DNA of 64,000 nucleotides from an uncultured Alphaproteobacteria bacterium (lineage in GTDB: Bacteria > Pseudomonadota > Alphaproteobacteria > UBA2966): NCBI GenBank assembly GCA_958295725.1, contig OY282368.1, forward strand, positions 1,696,001 through 1,760,000. Reading direction: 5' to 3'. Of this stretch, positions 54,740 to 61,687 are shown in pieces. How positions within the stretch are numbered: position 1 is the first letter of the stretch; every line of letters begins with the position of its first letter. Below the pieces are notes generated by a model. That model was given only the letters and a program-made list of their open reading frames with translations. It was not told the origin of the DNA and searched no databases. A program made the position numbers and the translations under genes.

Positions 54740-55753
54740 GTGCCGGACCATCCGCATTCCGAACTGAGCCGGCTGTGGCGGCGTGGGTGCGAGTTGCTGG
54801 GCTCGCGATACGCCATCATGGGCGGCGCCATGACATGGTTGTCGGAGCGGAACCTCGTTTCCGCACTTTCGAACGCCGGGGGCTTCGGCGTCATCGCGTG
54901 CGGAGCCATGACGCCCGACATGCTCGACGGGGAGATCGCCGCTACGTTCGCGCTCACGGACCGCCCCTTCGGCGTCAACCTGATCACCATGCATCCGGAT
55001 CTCGACGACCTCGTCGACGTCTGCATCGGCAGGAAGGTGAGTCATGTCGTCCTGGCCGGCGGACTGCCTCGGAATACCGATATCGGCCGCCTGAGGAAGG
55101 CCGGAGCGAAAGTCATCGCCTTCGCCCCGGCTCTGTCCATCGCCCGGCGGCTGGTGCGATCCGGGGCCGATGGGATCGTCATCGAAGGCGCCGAGGCCGG
55201 TGGTCACATCGGTCCGGTCTCCACCGGCGTCCTGGCGCAGGAAATCCTGCCCCACGTTACCGAAGTCCCCGTGTTCGTCGCCGGTGGGATCGGTCGCGGA
55301 GACGTCGTCGCCCTGTATCTGCGGATGGGTGCTTCGGGGTGCCAGTTGGGAACCCGGTTCGTTTGCGCCGAGGAATGCATCGCCCATCCGAACTTCAAGC
55401 GAGCCTTCGTCCGCGCGAACGCGCGCGACGCCACGCCGACCGTGCAACTGGATCCGCGGTTTCCGGTCATTCCCGTCCGCGCCTTGACGAACGAGGGGAC
55501 CCGGAGATTTCACGAGTTCCAGCGCGAGGTCATCGCCAGGTATCACGCCGGCGAGATGGATCAGAAGGCGGCGCGGCTGGACATCGAACATTTCTGGGCG
55601 GGCGCGCTGCGGCGGGCCGCCATCGACGGCGATGTCGAGCATGGATCTCTGATGGCCGGCCAGAGCGTGGGCATGGTCGCCAGGGAGCAGCCCATCGAGG
55701 AGATCGTCCGGGAGCTCGTGGAACAGGCGACCCGGTCCCTGGCGGCGGCGTAG
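54740..55753 (+). CDS. NMO/FabK-type flavin-dependent oxidoreductase
   Basis: A 337-residue FMN-binding TIM-barrel of the nitronate monooxygenase / 2-nitropropane dioxygenase family. ELLGSRYAIMGGAMTWLSE, NAGGFGVIACGAM, the EGAEAGGHIGP loop with the family His, VPVFVAGGIGRGD and GCQLGTRFVCAEEC (FMN phosphate site) are clear. Whether it acts as nitronate monooxygenase, NADH:quinone reductase or enoyl-ACP reductase cannot be decided. Start GTG at 54740, 21 bases after lysC, so probably co-transcribed. Confidence 0.9.
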   Translation: MPDHPHSELSRLWRRGCELLGSRYAIMGGAMTWLSERNLVSALSNAGGFGVIACGAMTPDMLDGEIAATFALTDRPFGVNLITMHPDLDDLVDVCIGRKVSHVVLAGGLPRNTDIGRLRKAGAKVIAFAPALSIARRLVRSGADGIVIEGAEAGGHIGPVSTGVLAQEILPHVTEVPVFVAGGIGRGDVVALYLRMGASGCQLGTRFVCAEECIAHPNFKRAFVRANARDATPTVQLDPRFPVIPVRALTNEGTRRFHEFQREVIARYHAGEMDQKAARLDIEHFWAGALRRAAIDGDVEHGSLMAGQSVGMVAREQPIEEIVRELVEQATRSLAAA

Positions 55754-56040
55754 AGACCGGTCGGCACGACCAGCGCCCGGTCGAGGTCCGCCGTCCAGCC
55801 AGCGTCGCGTTCCGGCAGGGTCCCGTTCGCCGGAAAGGCGAACCGGTACGGCGTGTCCGGTTCCGGCTGGACGTCCGGGTCTCATGTCTGTCTCGAACCA
55901 GGACAAGCCCTTGGCGGACGAACCCCTGTCGTATACCTTGCCAGACACTCGGCCGAAGAAACCCTCCCGTCTCATATGTCCTGAACCGGGACGGCGAGGA
56001 GGCAGGATCGGGGGGCTCCGTCGCTTTCGGAGGCGCCGTC
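55754..56040 (+). other. Structured intergenic region before FcoT-like gene
   Basis: There is no credible gene in these 287 bases. They contain a perfect 7-bp hairpin (GTTCGCC GGAAA GGCGAAC, 55825-55843) nested inside a 9-bp inverted repeat (CGTCCAGCC at 55792-55800, GGCTGGACG at 55865-55873). The hairpin may end the lysC-NMO transcript; the promoter of the next gene should lie in the right half. Confidence 0.5.
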
Positions 56041-56580
56041 ATGAATTTTGTCAAGGGAAACGCGATCGGGAATCGCCTGTTACACAAGGCTCTCTCTCCT
56101 TACGCCAATAAGGGGACGGTTTATCTGAAAGAAGCGTATAGAGGAATTCACGAAGACGGATCTCCTGAACGGACAGACACTCGGAAAGAGACACGAGACT
56201 GCACCGTCATCGGCGTATTTTCCATTCCCGAGTCGTGCTACGTCGACGAGTCCGGCCACTTCAACGCGGTCGAGTTCGTTATTTGCTACAATCAGATAAT
56301 GTATGTCTCTCTGGCATACGCGGTCGAGAACGAATTTCTGGAATCTTTCATAGAGAATTTGGAAGAGTTTTATCGTAAACAGATTTCGGACGTCTATATT
56401 TCCAAGTTTGAAAGTCACTACAAATCTCCCATAAATGCGAGGGAATTCGAAGGTGTTTGTAGAATAACGGGATCGAAGAAGATGCATCGTACCATGTATT
56501 TGAAGACAGAAATCGGTTTTTCGGACAACAGCGGCGGTTCCGCATACGGGAGCGTGGACCTGGCCATTGTCGGGGTTTGA
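56041..56580 (+). CDS. FcoT-like fatty acyl-CoA thioesterase, AT-rich
   Basis: A 179-residue hot-dog-fold protein that resembles, from memory, Mycobacterium tuberculosis FcoT (Rv0098). The match covers the whole length: LSPYANKGTVYLKEAY, FSIPESCYVDESGHFNAVEF (residues about 60-79), ICYNQIMYVSLAYAV, KSPINAREFEG and the ending DNSGGSAYGSVDLAIVGV. FcoT removes fatty-acyl groups from CoA or ACP and belongs to isonitrile-lipopeptide clusters in actinobacteria. None of the usual partners (NRPS, acyl-ligase, ACP, Fe-dependent isonitrile oxidase) is visible here. Base composition is clearly AT-shifted (56341-56400: 19 G/C of 60), suggesting recent transfer. Confidence 0.78.
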   Translation: MNFVKGNAIGNRLLHKALSPYANKGTVYLKEAYRGIHEDGSPERTDTRKETRDCTVIGVFSIPESCYVDESGHFNAVEFVICYNQIMYVSLAYAVENEFLESFIENLEEFYRKQISDVYISKFESHYKSPINAREFEGVCRITGSKKMHRTMYLKTEIGFSDNSGGSAYGSVDLAIVGV

Positions 56581-56605
56581 GGGGCTCCGGATCGAGCGAT
56601 AGATC

Positions 56606-58333
56606 GTGGCATTGAAAACTGCGCACGATATCCGCTACCAACCCGATGAACGGCCTCCGCACGCCCTTTCCCTCGGTATGGGTCTGCAAGCTGCCGTCCT
56701 GGTCTTCGCCGGAGTCGTGTTGACGCCGGTCGTCGTGGTCCGGGCGGCGGGTGAAAGCGAGACTTATCTGGCCTGGATGGTCTTCATGACGCTGGCCGTC
56801 AGGGGAGCGACCACGGTGCTCCAGACCGTCCGGTTCGGGCGTTTCGGCTCCGGGCATATGCTCCTCGCGGACACCTCCAGCGCGTTCATCGCGGTCTGCG
56901 TCACGGTGCTCGTCGAGGGCGGGCCGGCTCTGCTGGCGACCCTCATCGTCCTGACGGTTCCTCTCCAGCTCGTGCTGGCCGCGCGACTCTCGCTGCTGCG
57001 ACGCATCTTTACGCCGGTCGTCCTGGGCACCGTGATCGTGCTGCTCACCGTCACCATCATGCCCCTGGTGTTCGACATGCTGATGGAGGTGCCCGAAGGC
57101 GCCTCGCCGGCCGCCGGCCCGGCCAGCGGCGCCGCGAGCCTGGGGGCGATCGTCGCGATCGCTCTCTGCGCCTCGGGCGCCTGGCGACTATGGGCGCCTC
57201 TCATCGGCATCGCCGTCGGCTGCGCGGTCGCCGCGACGTTCGGGCTGTACGACGCCGGCCCGGTGATCGAAGCGCCCTGGGTCGGCATTCCCGCCGACTC
57301 CTGGCCGGGGTTCGATCTGGAGTTCGATGCCCGCTTTTGGCTGCTCCTGCCGATGTTCGCGTTCGTCACCCTGATAGGGTCCATCAGGATCGCCGGGGAT
57401 GCCGCCGCCATTCAGCGGGTCTCGTGGCGCACGTCGCGCGCGGTCGATTTCCGCGCGGTGCAGGGAGCGATCGGGGCGGACGGCCTCGGCAACCTGCTCG
57501 CCGGCATCGCTGGCACCATGCCGAACACGACCTGCTCGACGAGCACGCCGCTCGTCGAGTTGACGGGCGTCGCCGCGCGCAGCGTCGGGGTGTGGGCGGG
57601 GATTCTGCTCGCCGGGATGGCGTTCCTGCCCAAGGTGATGGCGGCCCTGCTCGCCATTCCGGGCCCCGTCATCGCCGCCTACCTGACGGTACTGATGGCG
57701 CTGATGTTCGTGCAGGGAATGAAACTCATCGTTCAGGGCGGCCTCGACTACCGCAAATCCATGGTGGCGGGGCTCGCGTTCTGGATCGGGCTGGGTTTCC
57801 AGAACGACCTGATCTTCGCGGATCTCCTCGGCGACAGTTGGCGCATGCTGCTCGAGAACGGCATGACGACCGGCGGACTCGTCGCGATCGCGCTGACCCT
57901 GTTCGCGGGGCTGACCGATTCGCGCCCCAGGCGCTTCCGGGTGGAATTGGACGTAGCCGCCCTGCCGAAGGTCGATACGTTCCTGCGCGCGTTCGCCGCG
58001 CGCCTCGGCTGGAACGACGCTTCTATCGAACGGCTGCGCGCGGCCGGCGAGGAAACGCTGCTGAGCCTCCTCCCGCAGGAGGACGAAGCGGCCGGCGAAA
58101 AGCGGCGCCTGCAGGTGACGGCGCGCGGCAATCGGGGAACGGCGGAACTGGAGTTCGCGGCGGCGATCGGCGAGGGGAACATCGAGGACCGGATGATGTT
58201 GCTCGGTGAGCGGGCCGAGCCGAACGAACGTGAACTCTCTCTACGCCTGCTCAGACATTTCGCAGGGTCCGTGCGCCACCAGCAATATCACGACCTCGAC
58301 GTCGTGACCGTGAGCGTCGAGGGCGGCAGGTAG
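56606..58333 (+). CDS. NCS2-type permease with C-terminal extra domain
   Basis: A 575-residue protein. Residues about 20-435 form a nucleobase/ascorbate transporter-like (SLC23/NCS2) membrane domain with 12-14 helices and signatures LLADTSSAFIAVCVTV, GLGNLLAGIAGTMPNTTCST and STPLVELTGVAARSVG. Residues about 440-575 are soluble. The start (FRVELDVAALPKVDTFLRAF, then IERLRAAGEETLLSLL) resembles the N-box of anti-sigma/GHKL folds, and GNIEDRMMLLG plus SLRLLRHFAGSVRHQQYHDL complete a conserved-looking module. The substrate is unknown. GTG start, 25 bases after the FcoT-like gene. Confidence 0.85.
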   Translation: MALKTAHDIRYQPDERPPHALSLGMGLQAAVLVFAGVVLTPVVVVRAAGESETYLAWMVFMTLAVRGATTVLQTVRFGRFGSGHMLLADTSSAFIAVCVTVLVEGGPALLATLIVLTVPLQLVLAARLSLLRRIFTPVVLGTVIVLLTVTIMPLVFDMLMEVPEGASPAAGPASGAASLGAIVAIALCASGAWRLWAPLIGIAVGCAVAATFGLYDAGPVIEAPWVGIPADSWPGFDLEFDARFWLLLPMFAFVTLIGSIRIAGDAAAIQRVSWRTSRAVDFRAVQGAIGADGLGNLLAGIAGTMPNTTCSTSTPLVELTGVAARSVGVWAGILLAGMAFLPKVMAALLAIPGPVIAAYLTVLMALMFVQGMKLIVQGGLDYRKSMVAGLAFWIGLGFQNDLIFADLLGDSWRMLLENGMTTGGLVAIALTLFAGLTDSRPRRFRVELDVAALPKVDTFLRAFAARLGWNDASIERLRAAGEETLLSLLPQEDEAAGEKRRLQVTARGNRGTAELEFAAAIGEGNIEDRMMLLGERAEPNERELSLRLLRHFAGSVRHQQYHDLDVVTVSVEGGR

Positions 58334-58630
58334 TTCCCACACGCGAGACCGCCGCGGGCGCGATCCACGCCGCGCGAACGGAACCGTGATCGGGCAACGC
58401 CGGAACCCGGTCGCCGCCGGCCCGGCCTCGCTCGACCGGACGAAGACGACGGCGAACGAGAACACGACCGTGGCGGCGACCGGGCCGGTACGGGCGAAGC
58501 GGGTTCAAGGGCCCTTCGCGCCCCGGCCTTGCTACCCGTCGGCGCGCCGATTACACAGGCGGAGGCGGCCGAACCGACACCGCCGGCGATCCGGTCGGAT
58601 CGTTCGACAACACGTCCGAGGGACGACAAC
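58334..58630 (+). other. Intergenic stretch before ThDP enzyme gene
   Basis: These 297 GC-rich bases separate the permease from the ThDP enzyme. I see no gene, tRNA or convincing promoter; a GAGGGA ribosome site lies just before the ATG at 58631. The open frame running into the enzyme gene from 58529 has no recognisable content. Confidence 0.4.
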
Positions 58631-60295
58631 ATGAACACCGCCAGCGGCGGCTCGGTCTTCCTGAGCCTCCTCGAGGACGAAGGGGTCACCCACCTGTTCG
58701 GCAATCCGGGTACGACCGAACTGCCGGTGATGCACGCGCTCTCCGATCATCCCGGTCTCGACTATGTGCTCGGACTCCAGGAGTCCATCGTCGTCGCGAT
58801 GGCCGACGGGTTCGCCCGCGCGTCGGGCAGGCTCGCCGCCTGCAACGTGCATGTCGCGCCCGGCCTCGGGAACGCCATGGGCTCCATGTTCAACGCGATG
58901 TGGAGCCGCTCGCCCATCATCGTCAGCGCCGGACAGCAGGAGCAGGGGCACGGCCTCATGGAACCGATGCTCTACGGAGATCTCGTGGCGATGGCGGCGC
59001 CGTGCGTCAAATGGGCCTTCGAGGTCACCCGGACGGAAGACCTGCCGCGGGTGGTCCGACGGGCCGCGAAGGTCGCCATGACGCCGCCGACGGGCCCGGT
59101 GTTCCTGTCCCTGCCCGGCGATGTGCTCAACGCGCGGGTCGCCCCCGAGCTGGGGCGCCGCACGCGCGTGAACACGCGGACCGTTCCCGCCCGGGACGTG
59201 ATCGCGTCCCTGGCCGATCGCCTGCTGGCGGCGGAACGCCCGCTGCTGGTCTGTGGACAGGAGGTCGCCGAGTCGGACGCCCTGGAAGAGGCCGCCCGGC
59301 TCGCGGAGCTGATCGGCGCCGCGGCCATGCAGCAGACCGTGGCGTCGGGAGCGCACTACCTCTCCGAACATCCGACCTTCATCGGCGGGCTCACCCGCGT
59401 GCAGCAGCAGGTGCGGGATGTCCTGTCCGATTACGATCTGGTGGCAGCGCTGGGAGGAGACGTGTTCCGCATGTCGGTCCACGCGCCGGTCGACGCCGTG
59501 CCCGCGAACACGCGGGTCCTGCATATCGGCCAGCAGGACTGGGAGATGGGCAAGAACTACCCCGCGTCGATGGCCGTGCGGGCCGACATGAAGGAGACGC
59601 TCGCGGCACTGGCGGACCGCGTCGAACGGATCCGCACCGACGCGCAGGCGAGCGCGGCCGCCTCGCGGCTCGCCGCCATCGCCGAGCGGAACTGGAGCGT
59701 CCAGCGCGCGGAGGCCCGCGAAGCGATTCTGGCGGGCGAACCCGGCGCGGCCATCGATCCCGCGCGCGCCATGCTGGAGATCGTCGACGCCCTGCCGCCG
59801 GACTCCATCGTCGTCGACGAAGGCGTGCTGAGCACGCGGCAGCTCCCCCGGTTGCTGCCGTTCAGGGGCGGCAACGACTTCTACGGGCTCGACAGCGGCG
59901 GCATCGGCTTCGCGATCGCCGGCGCCATCGGCGTCTCCCTCGCCCATCCGACCCGCCCGGTGACCGCCATCATCGGCGACGGCAGCGCCATGTACGGCAT
60001 ACAGGCGCTGTGGACCGCCGCCGGACGGTCCCTGCCCCTGACCTACGTGATCTGCAACAATTCGAGCTACCGCATCCTCAAGGAGCGCCTGAAGGCCTTC
60101 CACGACAACGACAACTTCATCGGCATGGACATGCGCGACCCGGCCATCGATTTCACGGGACTGGCGCGCGCCATGGGCCTGTGGGCCGAACGCGTGGAGA
60201 GGGTGGAGGATCTGGGCGACGTATTGCGCGCGGCCTACGAACGGGAGGGTCCCAAGCTCATCGACGTCAAGGTCGCCGACGGGTTCCTGGACTGA
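58631..60295 (+). CDS. ThDP enzyme, benzoylformate decarboxylase-like
   Basis: A 554-residue thiamine-diphosphate enzyme of the pyruvate/benzoylformate decarboxylase group. The N-terminal PYR domain has LFGNPGTTELPVMHAL and the catalytic Glu in LGLQESIVVAMADGFARASG. The middle domain starts near VARDVIASLADRLLAAERPL-type sequence. The PP domain has IIGDGSAMYGIQALWTAAG with YVICNNSSY, the GDG(x)NN cofactor signature. The layout fits benzoylformate decarboxylase or a related 2-oxoacid decarboxylase or lyase better than acetolactate synthase. ATG at 58631 has an SD-like GAGGGA. Confidence 0.87.
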   Translation: MNTASGGSVFLSLLEDEGVTHLFGNPGTTELPVMHALSDHPGLDYVLGLQESIVVAMADGFARASGRLAACNVHVAPGLGNAMGSMFNAMWSRSPIIVSAGQQEQGHGLMEPMLYGDLVAMAAPCVKWAFEVTRTEDLPRVVRRAAKVAMTPPTGPVFLSLPGDVLNARVAPELGRRTRVNTRTVPARDVIASLADRLLAAERPLLVCGQEVAESDALEEAARLAELIGAAAMQQTVASGAHYLSEHPTFIGGLTRVQQQVRDVLSDYDLVAALGGDVFRMSVHAPVDAVPANTRVLHIGQQDWEMGKNYPASMAVRADMKETLAALADRVERIRTDAQASAAASRLAAIAERNWSVQRAEAREAILAGEPGAAIDPARAMLEIVDALPPDSIVVDEGVLSTRQLPRLLPFRGGNDFYGLDSGGIGFAIAGAIGVSLAHPTRPVTAIIGDGSAMYGIQALWTAAGRSLPLTYVICNNSSYRILKERLKAFHDNDNFIGMDMRDPAIDFTGLARAMGLWAERVERVEDLGDVLRAAYEREGPKLIDVKVADGFLD

Positions 60296-60586
60296 AACCG
60301 GCGCCGGGCCGTGTTCTCCCGAGCGATCTCCGCCGGGAGGTCACGACGCCACCGGCCGGTCCCGCCGCATGGAGCGGCCGGACCACCGAAAGCGGGGGGG
60401 ATCGTCCGCGTATTTCTGCGGACAGGCGGGAAAGCGACCGCCCCTTCCTGGTTCGTTCCTTGAATTGATATATCGAGATCGTATGTATCCCGAAATGGAG
60501 GCCGCCTTGGGGAGCGCCACGTGCACCGGGACTCTCCGCCTCCGAATCCCGACGTTCGGGGACGTGTCCGGACGGGAGCCCCGGCG
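60296..60586 (+). other. Intergenic region upstream of RND pump
   Basis: No gene is supported in these 291 bases. The right half becomes AT-richer near 60455-60490 and holds a predicted promoter with a central GATATATC palindrome, likely the control region of the efflux genes. Confidence 0.45.
60460..60487 (+). promoter_or_regulatory. Predicted RND promoter with palindrome
   Basis: TTGAAT (60460-60465), 16 bases, TATGTA (60482-60487). The spacer contains the 8-bp palindrome GATATATC (60467-60474), placed where a repressor would block RNA polymerase. No regulator gene is adjacent within the window. Confidence 0.3.
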
Positions 60587-61687
60587 ATGAGGAAATCGCA
60601 CATTCTGGCGTTCGTGTTCGCTGTCGTCGCGGCCGTCTGGGTGGCGTCCGGCCAGCTCGGGACCGACGGCGAGCCCGAGGAAACGGACGCGGCCGAGGCG
60701 ACGGTCGGCGGCGCGTCCGTCGCCGACGCCGACGAGCCGGTCGGCGTGCGCGTCGGCCAGCGCGTCGCTCGCGCCCGGTCCCGGGATCTGGTCCTGCGGG
60801 GCCGAACCGAGGCCAGTCGCTGGGTCGACATCAAAGCGGAGACCAAAGGGCGGGTCGCCGAGGTCGTCGCCAGGGAAGGCGCGCGGGTGGGCCGCGGCGA
60901 TACGATCGTCAGGCTGGCCATGGAGGACCGCGCGGAGAAGCTGGCGGAAGCGGAGGCGCGCGTCCGCCAGCGGCAGATCGAGTTCGACGCCGCGAGATCG
61001 CTCCGTCGAAAAGGCTTTCGCTCGGAAACCAGGCTCGCCGAGGCGGCGGCCGATCTCGACGCGGCGATCGCGCATGTCGCGCGAATCTCGGTCGATATCG
61101 ACCGTACCGAGATCGGTGCCCCCTTCGCCGGCGTGATCGAGACCCGCGACGTGGAGCTCGGCGATTTCGTCGAACCGGGCGACGTCATCGCGCGGGTCGT
61201 GGACGAGGACCCCTACCTCGTCGTCGGACAGGTTTCCGAACTCGATGTCGGCCTGCTCGAGGAGGGCGACACGGGCGTCGCCCGGCTGGCCGACGGCGAG
61301 ACCGTGGAAGGCAGGGTCCGCTACATCGGCAGCATCGCCGAGACCGCGACGCGCACCTTTCGCGTCGAGCTCGAGATCCCCAACCGGGCCCGCGCGCTGC
61401 GCGGCGGCGTCACCGCGGAAATCCGCATCCCCGTCGAGTCCGTGCAGGCCCACTTCCTGTCGCCCGCGCTCCTGACCCTCGACGACGAGGGCGTGCTCGG
61501 CGTGCGGACCGTCAACGGCGACGCCGTCGTCGAGTTCAAACCCGTGAGCGTCTTCGCCGCCGAGCCCGACGGGGTCTGGGTCACCGGACTTCCGCCGACG
61601 GCGACCGTCATTACCGTGGGCCAGGAATTCGTGCGCCACGGGCAGACGGTGCGGCCCATTCCCGAGCAGGTCGAGCGGGCGTCGTGA
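60587..61687 (+). CDS. RND efflux periplasmic adaptor (MFP)
   Basis: A 366-residue membrane fusion protein. An N-terminal hydrophobic anchor (ILAFVFAVVAAVWVASG) is followed by an acidic linker, a split lipoyl/barrel-sandwich domain (WVDIKAETKGRVAEVVAREG and IDRTEIGAPFAGVIETRDVE), a short coiled-coil hairpin and beta-barrel domains (VVGQVSELDVGLLEEGDTG). It links the inner-membrane pump to an outer-membrane channel. Its stop overlaps the pump's GTG start. An in-frame start at 60521 would add 22 unlikely residues. Confidence 0.93.
   Translation: MRKSHILAFVFAVVAAVWVASGQLGTDGEPEETDAAEATVGGASVADADEPVGVRVGQRVARARSRDLVLRGRTEASRWVDIKAETKGRVAEVVAREGARVGRGDTIVRLAMEDRAEKLAEAEARVRQRQIEFDAARSLRRKGFRSETRLAEAAADLDAAIAHVARISVDIDRTEIGAPFAGVIETRDVELGDFVEPGDVIARVVDEDPYLVVGQVSELDVGLLEEGDTGVARLADGETVEGRVRYIGSIAETATRTFRVELEIPNRARALRGGVTAEIRIPVESVQAHFLSPALLTLDDEGVLGVRTVNGDAVVEFKPVSVFAAEPDGVWVTGLPPTATVITVGQEFVRHGQTVRPIPEQVERAS

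Noticed and set aside
60369..60590. A possible 73-codon gene ahead of the efflux adaptor.
   Set aside because: It spans the predicted promoter, has no family features and no ribosome site.
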